In this document: positions 9,233-17,867 of the stretch, in pieces
Position numbering within the stretch: position 1 is the first letter of the stretch
Layout of the letters: every line of letters begins with the position of its first letter
NCBI GenBank assembly: GCA_013298665.1
Contig: JAAFIK010000001.1
Span: 124,001 to 188,000, forward strand
From: Chitinophagales bacterium
GTDB lineage: Bacteria; Bacteroidota; Bacteroidia; Chitinophagales; Chitinophagaceae
DNA: 64,000 nt
Direction: 5' to 3'
The notes under the pieces: model-generated
What the model saw: only the letters and a program-made list of their open reading frames with translations
What the model was told of the DNA's origin: nothing
Database searches by the model: none
Translations under genes and position numbers: made by a program

Positions 9233-9709
9233 TTATGGTTGATTTTGCGTTATCATTTTCCTGATTAAGGAAACCTGTCCTAAGTGATAATAGCTGTGTT
9301 CGATTACTGCTTCAATATTTCGCAGATAGTTTCCGTACTTTTCATCCACAAATGGCTGATCAAAAATGATGTCATCCATTTGTTCTACTTTTTCTGCAAA
9401 TTTTTCAGCATTATTAATAAAGCCGGAAACTAATTTATGCCAATCTTCTTCTGACTTGATTTCAGGGAGGTCAAAGCTATATTTGTCTCTGATTTCAAGT
9501 TGTCCGCCATTAAATACATCCAGGATTCCCTGCAGATAGTAGTTTATATGAAAAGTGAGTAAAGCAATAGTGTTCAGGTGGCCAACTTTTTGAATGGCCT
9601 GTTCCCAGCCAACGCTTAATAGCTGTTCTTTGAAGTTTGTGTTGGCAATCCATTTTCCGTTAAGCAGGACTTCCCGAAGCCGGTTTGCGATTGTTAAATT
9701 CCTTGTCAT
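9233..9709 (-). CDS. DinB-like (DUF1572/DfsB) four-helix protein
   Basis: 158-residue, mostly helical protein. It contains HLNTIALLTFHINYYLQGIL and a late HSYYHLGQVSLIRKM, giving the spaced histidines typical of DinB-superfamily metal-binding bundles. Functions in this family include thiol transferases and uncharacterised stress proteins. The start is taken at the ATG at 9709 rather than a TTG at 9721. It is the first gene of the AT-rich minus-strand block and is separated from the NTF2-like gene by 166 bp. Confidence 0.75.
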   Translation of the reverse strand: MTRNLTIANRLREVLLNGKWIANTNFKEQLLSVGWEQAIQKVGHLNTIALLTFHINYYLQGILDVFNGGQLEIRDKYSFDLPEIKSEEDWHKLVSGFINNAEKFAEKVEQMDDIIFDQPFVDEKYGNYLRNIEAVIEHSYYHLGQVSLIRKMITQNQP

Positions 9710-10212
9710 AATATCTGTCAAAATAAATGTTCTCTTTGCTATGTCGTTTCTTGAACTTGCCGTACACTTCTAAATAAGTAAAAATTTATATTGCCGAACA
9801 GCAGGATTCATTTTTAGTGGTTATCAGCACAATATAAAAATAAAGTGCAATAAGTACAATTTTCAGCGAAATAAACCACAAACATCCTTTGTGTGTTACT
9901 TTGTTTGGGGTTTGTTGGCTGGTGCTGCAAGTCTTTTATCTGCTGTCGCTGCAAGGGTTTGACAAACTGATTTATAGACTATAAAGGCCAGCCTCTTTTC
10001 GTATTCCTATCCTCGCGATGATTACGCCAGAAATGTATAATTATTAACCTGTTGTGCTTTTGAAATGATGATCGAAAAAATCAACACTGTGTATTAAATT
10101 GCCAGAGAACATAGACCAGGGCACAAAAGTTCAGTTTACACTTGCCCAGCGGAATGCGGGGGTAGTACAGAAGTTACATCAGGGAACAAACCAGAAAACG
10201 GGGGGAATCGTT

Positions 10213-10283
10213 TTCCGGGCTCTTTTTTTGTTACTTTTTTGGAGAAGTTGCAAATCCCGCCACAGGCGGTGGCAAAAAAGTAA
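10213..10283 (+). repeat. Dispersed hairpin element (copy 1)
   Basis: Begins TTCCGGGCTCTTTTTTTG. TTACTTTTTTG (10231-10241) then pairs perfectly with CAAAAAAGTAA (10273-10283), and an inner stem CCGCC/GGCGG (10257-10261, 10265-10269) sits in the loop. A related copy in the opposite orientation lies at 38422-38494. Confidence 0.65.
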
Positions 10284-10351
10284 AAGACGCTGATTTTGAA
10301 TGTAATGAGATAAACAACTGTATTCATAAATATGATAGTAGCACAACGCGT

Positions 10352-10657
10352 TAATTATTACTATCAAAATGTATAATGATTACTACTATTCTGAGTAATT
10401 ATTACTATCAAAATGTATAATGATTACTACTATTCTGAGTAATTATTACTATCAAAATGTATAATGATTACTACTATTCTGAGTAATTATTACTACCAAA
10501 ATGTATAATGATTACTACTATTCTGAGTAATTATTACTATCAAAATGTATAATGATTACTACTATTCTGAGTAATTATTACTACCAACATGGATAATTAT
10601 TACGATCATTTTGCATAATCATTACTCCCCCAAGCATAATCATCACCTATCGTTGCA
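10352..10657 (+). repeat. Tandem repeat array, 22-bp units in a 44-bp higher-order period
   Basis: Five almost exact 44-bp copies begin at 10352, 10396, 10440, 10484 and 10528. Each is made of two related 22-bp units. Four degenerate units follow at 10572, 10594, 10616 and 10637. Thirteen units begin with TAATNATTAC, whose first nine bases are the palindrome TAAT-N-ATTA; the fourteenth starts TAATCATCAC. There are no variable spacers, so this is not a CRISPR array. The 22-bp pitch is about two helical turns, which places all palindromes on one face of the DNA. Confidence 0.9.
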
Positions 10658-11013
10658 TGAAGAACCCTGCAAGTGAAGTGTCTCTGGTTAACGGACTATC
10701 GTGTATCGGACTCATATCGTAGCGTGTTTTATTACCGCCAGACACCGGGAGCAGTTTCGGGCAGTTTTACCGGGGTGACAGGTGTATTAAACAAACTGCG
10801 TTTGACAATTTAAAGGACCTAATATGTCTGTAATGCGCCTGTCCCCCAAAGCAGTTCTCTTTTTCTCTGCCCAATATCCCCGACAGGTGATCCTGATATT
10901 CCAGCATTTGTTGGCATTGTTCTTGTTAAGAAAAATGTACATGTGTTTGAAATGTGATCTGCATTTTTTTCACGAGCCGTATCATCTTATCTAAAAACCA
11001 AACGCTGTTACCA

Positions 11014-12687
11014 ATGGACAGGAAATCGTTTCTGACTGCATTTGCAGAGTATAAAAAGACTACCCGCCAATTCCCGTCACCACCCCCATCTTCAGCAAGT
11101 CCCCTAACGGTATCATTATTGCCTTATACCGGCGTGTGGACAAGAAAGGAGGCCGCTCATCTTTTGCGCCGCGCTACTTTTGGTGTAAAAAAATCCGATG
11201 TTACTGCATTCCTGGCCTTAACGCCCTCGCAGGCGGTTGACCAACTGTTGCAGTCTGAACCCATGCCGCCAAACCCTGTCAACGATTTTGAGGGCAGCTT
11301 TTCGGGTACAGACGCGGTGGATGGTGTGGTGCCGCCAGGTGCAGACTGGACAATATCGCCGGGTGTGCCGCAGGGTAATGTCTGGTTCAGACATTTGTCG
11401 TTCGAGGTGTGGGTGCTGAAACAGGCACTTAACCAGCCCAGATCTGCCCGCGAAAAAATGACCCTGTTCTGGGGTAACCATTTCGGTACGTCACAAACCA
11501 TTGATGGTGTACTCCGTGATACAAGACGGGTATTTCATCACCACAACACGCTGCGGGCCAATGCTTTGGGTAATGTAAAAACACTGGTTAACCTGATTAC
11601 CCGGGATGCACACATGCTGCAATTCCTGAGTGGCGATTCTAATACCAAAGATGACCCCAATGAGAACTATGCCCGGGAGATACAGGAGCTGTTTGTGGTG
11701 GGTAAGTATCCTGTACAGCAGTATTCGGAAGAGGATGTGCGGCAGGCGGCCAAACTGCTTACGGGGTGGAAATTTAACGAGCCTTATGCCACTTATTTTG
11801 AGCCGAATGACCATGACACCGGCAACAAAACTTTTTCGGCATTTTACAATAATACGGTCATTAATGGCCAGTCGGGCAGTGGTGCCGGACAAGCGGAACT
11901 GGATGCGTTTCTCAACATGATTTTTGCTCCGGTGGATTCGGCAAGGTTTATCTGCAGAAAGCTCTACCGCTTTTTTGTACAGTACAAAATTACCCCGGAG
12001 GTTGAGTCGTTGATTATTCAACCATTGGCCGATACGTTCCGGGCCAATAATTTTGAGATCAAGCCGGTATTGTCGCAGTTGCTGAAAAGCCAGCACTTTT
12101 TTGACCTGGCTTACAATACGGCGGGGATCATCAAAAGTCCTTTAGACCTGTATGCGGGGCTTATGAAAACCTTCCGCACGCAGGACTCGTCGCCAACGGG
12201 CATCATTCCGCAGTATGAGGGTTTGGTGGATTATTCCGATCTGCTGGGTAAGGTGGAAATGCCGATTGCACAGCCACCCAATGTGGCGGGTTATGCGGCT
12301 TATACTTCCCCGCTGTATGACAAATACTGGATCAGTACGGTAACGCTGCCGCGGCGGCAGGACCGGTTGAATATACTGCTCAATGCTACGGTGTATCCTT
12401 TTTTCGACATTATTAAATTTACGGACTCCTTCGATAATCCGGGAAACCCCAACCTGCTCATTGCAGAGGCGATCGATCTGTTGTATGCCATACCAGTGGG
12501 GAGTGAACTGATCGCTTACCTGAAAACAATTTTATTGTCGGGCCAAACAACCGATGGCTACTGGACGAGTGCGTGGAACGCCTACAAAGCAAACCCCAAT
12601 GATGCAGTGGCCTATGGGGTGGTGCTGACGAGGCTCACCAATCTTTACAATTATCTCATCAACCTGGAAGAAATACACCTTATGTAA
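11014..12687 (+). CDS. DUF1800 family protein
   Basis: 557-residue DUF1800 protein. Family hallmarks are visible: AHLLRRATFGVKKSDV near the N-terminus, KMTLFWGNHFGTSQ, then NENYAREIQELFVVGKY, LLTGWKFN, and CRKLYRFFV in the second half. The biochemical role is unknown; the family is usually encoded next to a DUF1501 gene, as here (18 bp between this stop and the next ATG). The ATG at 11014 (MDRKSFLTAF) is preferred to an upstream ATG at 10954, which would add a non-conserved hydrophobic stretch. No convincing signal peptide is seen from this start. The pair is probably one operon. Confidence 0.88.
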   Translation: MDRKSFLTAFAEYKKTTRQFPSPPPSSASPLTVSLLPYTGVWTRKEAAHLLRRATFGVKKSDVTAFLALTPSQAVDQLLQSEPMPPNPVNDFEGSFSGTDAVDGVVPPGADWTISPGVPQGNVWFRHLSFEVWVLKQALNQPRSAREKMTLFWGNHFGTSQTIDGVLRDTRRVFHHHNTLRANALGNVKTLVNLITRDAHMLQFLSGDSNTKDDPNENYAREIQELFVVGKYPVQQYSEEDVRQAAKLLTGWKFNEPYATYFEPNDHDTGNKTFSAFYNNTVINGQSGSGAGQAELDAFLNMIFAPVDSARFICRKLYRFFVQYKITPEVESLIIQPLADTFRANNFEIKPVLSQLLKSQHFFDLAYNTAGIIKSPLDLYAGLMKTFRTQDSSPTGIIPQYEGLVDYSDLLGKVEMPIAQPPNVAGYAAYTSPLYDKYWISTVTLPRRQDRLNILLNATVYPFFDIIKFTDSFDNPGNPNLLIAEAIDLLYAIPVGSELIAYLKTILLSGQTTDGYWTSAWNAYKANPNDAVAYGVVLTRLTNLYNYLINLEEIHLM

Positions 12688-12705
12688 TTGTTAAATCCAA
12701 ATCAA

Positions 12706-14517
12706 ATGAACAGGAGTAAATTTATCAAACAACTTTCTGCAGGCGTTCTGCTGCCCAATGTACTGCAGGGATTCTCTATGAATGCTTTTGCTGCGTCTCC
12801 GCTGATGCACCACCAGGTGCAGTTGCTCAGTGCCAATACGGATAATGTACTGGTACTGGTGCGGCTGGAAGGGGGTAATGACGGCCTGAATACGGTGATT
12901 CCACTTGACAAGTACAGCGAACTGAATGCGCAGAGAGGTAATATTATCATTCCGCAAAACCAGGTACTGCCACTTACGGGCAACAATACTATTGGATTAC
13001 ATCCTTCGATGACAGGGATGCAGCATTTGTACAACGAGGGCAAATTAAAAATTGTGCAGTCGGTCGCTTATCCGAACCAGTCGCAATCGCACTTCCGGTC
13101 GAACGATATCTGGATGTCGGCCTCCGACTACAATACTTATCCGGGTACGGGTTTTGCGGGCAGGTATCTGGATTATAAATATCCGGGTTACCCCACGGGC
13201 TATCCCAATAATGTAATGCCTGATCCGTTGGGTATAGAGATTGCCTCGGGCAAATCTTTGCTTTTTGAAGGGGCGTCTTTCGGTACCAGTATCCCTATTG
13301 AAAATACCAATGCTTTTTACAACCTGCTGAATGGCATCCAGACGCCTGTGCCGAATACAACGGGTGGCGAACAGCTTACGTATATACGTACCATTCAGCG
13401 GCAGAGCAATGCGTACAGTAATGCAATTGTGAATGCGGCAAATAATGTAACCACACAATCCAATTATCCCCAAACGGATATTGCACAGGCTTTAAAAATA
13501 GTGGCGCGGCTGATTGGTGGCGGGCTGAAAACAAAGATATACATGGTGTCGATGGGTGGGTATGATACGCATGCAAACCAGGTGAATGAACATGCAAACC
13601 TGCTCGGGCAATTATCGGCTGCCATTAAAGCATTTATGGATGATGTTGCCTTTCTGGGTGCGGGGAGTAATGTGATGGGTATGACGTTTTCTGAATTTGG
13701 CAGACGGATCAACAGCAGTGCAAGCCTGGGTACCGATCATGGTATTGCGGCGCCGGTATTTGTATTCGGCAATAAGGTTGCTGGTGGTGTGTTGGGTGTT
13801 ACACCTGATATCAATGGTGATGTAGCCAGTAACGACAGTAATGTTTCGATGCAGTTTGATTTCCGGTCGCTCTATACCACTATTCTGAAGGATTGGTTTT
13901 GTGTGCCTTCGAATGACCTGCCATCGATTATGCTCAACAGCTTTAACACGCTGCCGGTATTACAGCCTTCTGCGGGTTGTAATGTTTCGCTGCCGGTTAA
14001 CCTGATGCTGTTTACCGGCAGGTTGGTGAATGAGGCTTCGCAGTTGGACTGGAGGACTTCGTACGATGTGAACTTTGATTACTTTGAACTGGAATACAGT
14101 GCCAGTGGTCAGGGTTTTGGGTTTCTGGCTAAGGTGAGCCGGAAGGGAAATCCCGGGCAGGTAACTGATTATGGATACAGGCACGATGGCATACGTGAGG
14201 GACTGAATCACTATCGCCTCAAAATGGTTGACAAGGATGGCACCTATACTTATTCTGATATTGTTGTGGTGAGGTTAAGCCATCAGCAAAATACGATTAC
14301 GCTCTATCCCAATCCTGTAATTAACGTGTTCCGCCTGGGTACTGCGGTTGCGGTTACTGAAATCCAGTTGTACGGGATAAACGGCACCTTGTTACGCAGG
14401 GTGAAATACGCGGCTGGCACCAGCATCGATATCAGCGATTTCCGAAAGGGGGTGTATGTGTGGAAATGTTTTGATGGCGGCCGGCTGTTGGGCAGTGGTG
14501 AACTGATCAAGCAGTAA
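12706..14517 (+). CDS. DUF1501 family protein with T9SS type A sorting domain
   Basis: 603-residue secreted protein. The N-terminus (MNRSKFIKQLSAGVLLPNVL) resembles the weak signal common in DUF1501 proteins. DUF1501 belongs to the alkaline-phosphatase/sulfatase superfamily; its hallmarks here are LVRLEGGNDGLNTVIPL, YDTHANQVNEHANLL and FSEFGRR followed by GTDHGIAAPVFVFG. After about residue 435 comes a beta-sandwich (LMLFTGRLVNEASQLDWRTS) and a terminal T9SS sorting domain with LYPNPVINVFRL, LYGINGTLLR and GVYVWKC. It is predicted to cross the outer membrane by the type IX system and be anchored at the surface. Enzymatic activity is not established for the family. Confidence 0.9.
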   Translation: MNRSKFIKQLSAGVLLPNVLQGFSMNAFAASPLMHHQVQLLSANTDNVLVLVRLEGGNDGLNTVIPLDKYSELNAQRGNIIIPQNQVLPLTGNNTIGLHPSMTGMQHLYNEGKLKIVQSVAYPNQSQSHFRSNDIWMSASDYNTYPGTGFAGRYLDYKYPGYPTGYPNNVMPDPLGIEIASGKSLLFEGASFGTSIPIENTNAFYNLLNGIQTPVPNTTGGEQLTYIRTIQRQSNAYSNAIVNAANNVTTQSNYPQTDIAQALKIVARLIGGGLKTKIYMVSMGGYDTHANQVNEHANLLGQLSAAIKAFMDDVAFLGAGSNVMGMTFSEFGRRINSSASLGTDHGIAAPVFVFGNKVAGGVLGVTPDINGDVASNDSNVSMQFDFRSLYTTILKDWFCVPSNDLPSIMLNSFNTLPVLQPSAGCNVSLPVNLMLFTGRLVNEASQLDWRTSYDVNFDYFELEYSASGQGFGFLAKVSRKGNPGQVTDYGYRHDGIREGLNHYRLKMVDKDGTYTYSDIVVVRLSHQQNTITLYPNPVINVFRLGTAVAVTEIQLYGINGTLLRRVKYAAGTSIDISDFRKGVYVWKCFDGGRLLGSGELIKQ

Positions 14518-14740
14518 CCGGGCCATAGGGCATTTGCAGGACTGCAGCATTTTTGCACTGGCCTGCTCTGGGGGATGGGGTTATTCAGTTGAGTCATTAC
14601 GTGTATCGTTGTCTTTCTGTTAATTGTTTCTGCTGTTTTCCGGCACGAATTGTCTACAAGCACAATTTTAACATTTATATTACGGGTGAATCACAACCTT
14701 TCTTCAATGCCTGCTGTTAAGACAAAAAATAATCATTTAT

Positions 14741-15307
14741 ATGCAAAAGAATTTCCTTTCCATGCTTACTGCTGCGGCCTTTGTTTCAGTAACCTTTATG
14801 GCCTGTAATAATGCCGAAACCAAAACACCTGAACCCACTACACCCGCTCCGGTTACAAAAGAAGAGCCTGCTGCACCAAAGCCGGAAGCACCCAAAGATG
14901 TGGTTGATATAGCCATTGGTTCGGCTGATCATACAACGTTGGTGGCTGCTGTTAAAGCTGCCGGTCTTGTAGAAACCTTAAAAGGTCCCGGGCCATTTAC
15001 CATTTTTGCACCTACAAATGCTGCTTTTGCTGCATTACCCGCAGGTACAGTGGATGGTTTGCTGAAACCTGAAAAGAAGGCTGATCTTACCAATATCCTT
15101 ACTTACCATGTTGTTTCAGGTTCTGTAAAAGCGGCTGATTTGAAAGATGGTCAGAAGGTAAAGACATTGCAGGGTACTGAACTTACTGTATCTATCAAAG
15201 ATGGTAAAGTAATGATCAATGGTGCAAATGTTACTACGGCTGACCTTGCAGGCAGCAATGGTGTTATTCATGTCATTGATGCGGTATTGATGCCGAAGAA
15301 AAAGTAA
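14741..15307 (+). CDS. Fasciclin (FAS1) domain lipoprotein
   Basis: 188-residue predicted lipoprotein with signal and lipobox ending FMAC (Cys22), a Pro/Glu/Thr/Lys-rich linker (about 25-63), and one FAS1 domain (about 65-186). The domain shows [44 protein letters not shown] and [16 protein letters not shown]1 domains are adhesion modules. The gene follows the DUF1501 gene after 223 bp with no gene between, and ends at a strong terminator. Confidence 0.92.
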   Translation: MQKNFLSMLTAAAFVSVTFMACNNAETKTPEPTTPAPVTKEEPAAPKPEAPKDVVDIAIGSADHTTLVAAVKAAGLVETLKGPGPFTIFAPTNAAFAALPAGTVDGLLKPEKKADLTNILTYHVVSGSVKAADLKDGQKVKTLQGTELTVSIKDGKVMINGANVTTADLAGSNGVIHVIDAVLMPKKK

Positions 15308-15337
15308 TCATCGGAACGCGATTGATATTCTGTTTCG

Positions 15338-15362
15338 GGGAGCAATTTTGCTCCCTTTTTTT
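15338..15362 (+). terminator. Intrinsic terminator after the fasciclin gene
   Basis: GGGAGCAA pairs exactly with TTGCTCCC across a 2-nt gap, followed by seven T. It lies 31 bp after the stop codon and before the convergent queE. Confidence 0.85.
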
Positions 15363-15379
15363 ATTCGCCTGTCTGCTTG

Positions 15380-15991
15380 TCAGGGAACATTGATGTGTTT
15401 GTGCGTTTGCAGGGAAAGGATCCATTGCGGGTTCGCTTTGATATAGTCGATGATGGCGGGTAATATGGTAGCGGCTTTGTCCCACTCGGGTTGGAGGTAT
15501 AGCCTGCAGGTGGTATTTACCTGTGCTGCATATTTCGCAGCCCAGGCAAAGTCGGATTGATTATAGACAACAATCTTTAATTCGTGTGCCAGGGGGAGGA
15601 TGCCGGGGAGCGGGGCTTTGAATTTTTTGGGAGACAGGCAGATCCAATCCCAATCACCACTGAGGGGATGTGCACCTGAGGTTTCGATATGGGTGCTGAA
15701 GCCTGCTGCTTTGAGCGCGGTTGTAAGCGGTGAAAGCTGGTGCATAAGGGGTTCTCCTCCGGTGATAACAGCGAGTCTGCCGGGAGTCTTTACGGCTTCG
15801 GCTACAATGGCATCCACTGTTTTAAGGGGATGGGCAGCCATATCCCAACTGTCTTTTACATCGCACCATACACAGCCTACATCGCAGCCGCCGAGCCGGA
15901 TGAAATACGCCGCCCGCCCCTGGTGAAAGCCTTCGCCCTGCAGGGTATAAAACTGCTCCATTACGGGTAGTGTAGTACTGTAGTGCGTCAC
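15380..15991 (-). CDS. queE: 7-carboxy-7-deazaguanine synthase
   Basis: Radical-SAM enzyme of queuosine/7-deazaguanine biosynthesis that converts 6-carboxy-tetrahydropterin to 7-carboxy-7-deazaguanine. The cluster-binding motif is [15 protein letters not shown] (C-x3-C-x2-C), with upstream FYTLQGEG and downstream [10 protein letters not shown] and IETSGAHP. The chosen start is the GTG at 15991, giving 203 residues and a 4-bp GTGA overlap with the folD stop; an ATG at 15961 would give 193 residues. The overlap suggests translational coupling to folD. No other queuosine gene lies in the window. Confidence 0.9.
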   Translation of the reverse strand: MTHYSTTLPVMEQFYTLQGEGFHQGRAAYFIRLGGCDVGCVWCDVKDSWDMAAHPLKTVDAIVAEAVKTPGRLAVITGGEPLMHQLSPLTTALKAAGFSTHIETSGAHPLSGDWDWICLSPKKFKAPLPGILPLAHELKIVVYNQSDFAWAAKYAAQVNTTCRLYLQPEWDKAATILPAIIDYIKANPQWILSLQTHKHINVP

Positions 15992-16872
15992 GAAATGATA
16001 TTTTTTTGTTCGCAGGCGTAGAGGGTGTTTTTCATCAGTGCGGCAATGGTCATTAAACCTACGCCGCCCGGTACCGGTGTGATATAACTGCATTTGGGCG
16101 CTACGGCCTCAAAGTCTACATCGCCTTTGATGGCGTAGCCTGATTTTTTTGAAGGATCGGGTACGCGGGTAATGCCTACGTCGATGACCACAGCGCCTTC
16201 TTTTACCATATCTGCTTTTAAGAAGCCCGGCCGGCCCAGCGCTGCAACGATGATATCGGCTTGCCGGCAGATACCCGCCAGGTTTTGGGTATGGCTGTGG
16301 CAAACGGTGACGGTGCAATTGCCGGGATAGCTGTTGCGGTTGAGCAGGATACTGATGGGGCGACCCACGATATTGCTGCGCCCGATGACCACGGCGTGTT
16401 TGCCTTGGGTATCGATGTTGTAATGTTCGAGTAAAAGAAGGATGCCATAAGGTGTGGCGGGGATGAATGAGGGTAGCCCCTGTACCATCCGTCCTACGCT
16501 TACGGGGTGAAAGCCATCTACATCTTTTTGCGGATCGATGAGGCTGATGATGCGGTCTTCATTGATCTGTTTGGGCAGGGGTAGTTGTACCAGTATGCCA
16601 TCAATGCCGGTATCCTGATTCAGTTTTTCCACTACGGCAACGAGTTCGGCTTCAGTGGCCGTTGTATCGAGGCGGATGAGGGTGCTTTTGAACCCTGTTT
16701 CTTCACAGTTTTTTACTTTGCTGGCCACATAGGTTTCACTGGCGCCGTCATGTCCTACCAGTACTGCTGCCAGATGAGGTTGCTTTTTGCCTGCTGCCAG
16801 GTGTTGCGCTGTCTTTGTTTTCAACGATTCTTTAACCGTTTGAGCCACTAATTTACCGTCTAAAATTTGCAT
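15988..16872 (-). CDS. folD: Bifunctional methylene-THF dehydrogenase / methenyl-THF cyclohydrolase
   Basis: Cytosolic one-carbon enzyme that interconverts 5,10-methylene-, methenyl- and 10-formyl-tetrahydrofolate using NADP. It has 294 residues, normal for FolD, starting [18 protein letters not shown]. Conserved blocks are [18 protein letters not shown] with its catalytic Lys, [33 protein letters not shown], and the C-terminal [17 protein letters not shown] longer upstream start (16935) would overlap the promoter region and is rejected. It overlaps queE by four bases. Confidence 0.96.
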   Translation of the reverse strand: MQILDGKLVAQTVKESLKTKTAQHLAAGKKQPHLAAVLVGHDGASETYVASKVKNCEETGFKSTLIRLDTTATEAELVAVVEKLNQDTGIDGILVQLPLPKQINEDRIISLIDPQKDVDGFHPVSVGRMVQGLPSFIPATPYGILLLLEHYNIDTQGKHAVVIGRSNIVGRPISILLNRNSYPGNCTVTVCHSHTQNLAGICRQADIIVAALGRPGFLKADMVKEGAVVIDVGITRVPDPSKKSGYAIKGDVDFEAVAPKCSYITPVPGGVGLMTIAALMKNTLYACEQKNIIS

Positions 16873-16980
16873 GGGCGCAAAAATACGCATATCCGGGCAA
16901 TGTGGTTGCGATGTGGGGGTGTGGTGTTTGGACATTTGAAATATTTTCCTGTTCTTTGCCGTGCTGACAAAAATACGACT

Positions 16981-17814
16981 ATGAAAAGGATAACACCTGT
17001 TTCCCTGGTTATGACTATGCTATGCTGTGTACACCTTGTCCGTGCACAATCCGGTCATTTATCTGTTGCCATACCTTTTGCCGGTGCAACGGCTTACGGC
17101 GATAAGCCTGCTGATCCTTTTGTATTTTTTGTTAATCCTGCTGCGCTTGCCCGGGTGGATAACCTGTTGTTGGGTGTTTGTGCGGAACAACGGTTTGGGT
17201 TAGCCCAGGCTGCACAGTACCGGATGGGGCTGGTGCTGCCAACGCGGCAGGGGCATTTTGGTTTTGGGTTGAACCGTTCGGGTATTCCCGGGTTTACAGA
17301 AAATGGATTGGCTCTTGGCTATGCGCGGCACCTGGGTGCATTGGTTGATCTGGGTATCCGGTTTCAGTACCATAACCGGCGGATAACTGAATATGGTAAC
17401 CGGGCGGCGATGTTTGCTGCATTGGGCATGACCTGGCATTTTACGGATAAAGTATATGGTGGTCTGTCGGTGGAAAACCCCACAAGGGTTGCCTGGTCGG
17501 GCGGAGGTGAGCGGCTGTCTGCTGTGTATAGGGCCGGGCTGGGTTATGCTGCGTCTGCCGGGATGTATTGCAGTGCGGAGCTTATTCATGAAGAGGGGTT
17601 GCCTGCAGATGTACTGGCGGGGATACAATATGCCATTATACCGGAAATAAAGGTTTATGCCGGTGTGCGATCGGGGTTGGGGTCGTATTATGCGGGTGGA
17701 GGTATTCACTGGCGGAATTTGCAGGCATACTTATCCGTTAGCCGGCATCGGCAGTTGGGTTTTTCGCCCGGGCTATTGTTGTTGTTGCGTCTTTCTGACG
17801 GACATAGCAACTGA
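16981..17814 (+). CDS. Outer-membrane beta-barrel protein candidate (PorV/PorQ-like)
   Basis: 277-residue secreted protein with a signal peptide (about 1-23, ending LVRAQ) and strongly alternating beta-strand texture ending [16 protein letters not shown]. The segment [15 protein letters not shown] resembles the NPA-x-LA region of the PorV/PorQ family of T9SS-associated barrels, but the match is by eye only. It is divergent from folD (108 bp) and 53 bp upstream of the helix-hairpin-helix protein on the same strand, so the two are probably co-transcribed. Confidence 0.6.
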   Translation: MKRITPVSLVMTMLCCVHLVRAQSGHLSVAIPFAGATAYGDKPADPFVFFVNPAALARVDNLLLGVCAEQRFGLAQAAQYRMGLVLPTRQGHFGFGLNRSGIPGFTENGLALGYARHLGALVDLGIRFQYHNRRITEYGNRAAMFAALGMTWHFTDKVYGGLSVENPTRVAWSGGGERLSAVYRAGLGYAASAGMYCSAELIHEEGLPADVLAGIQYAIIPEIKVYAGVRSGLGSYYAGGGIHWRNLQAYLSVSRHRQLGFSPGLLLLLRLSDGHSN

Positions 17815-17867
17815 TCAGGGTACTGCCTGAATGATTGATTTGAATACTGTTTTATACCTGATGAACG

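Larger units (their letters stand above)
9710..11013 (+). other. 1.3-kb gene-free region
   Basis: No convincing protein-coding gene on either strand; the longest frames (about 60 residues) are biased by the repeats. It holds a long hairpin element (10213-10283) and a 22-bp-period tandem repeat array (10352-10657), listed separately. The left part (9710-10100) is AT-rich like the neighbouring minus-strand genes, and the right part approaches the composition of the DUF1800 gene. No tRNA was recognised. Confidence 0.6.

Noticed and set aside
10099-10367. Small open frames around the hairpin and repeat
   Set aside because: Their sequence follows the hairpin and repeat composition on both strands, with no start context or homology.
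10352-10657. Possible CRISPR array
   Set aside because: Units are contiguous 22-bp repeats with no unique spacers of constant length, and no cas genes lie nearby.
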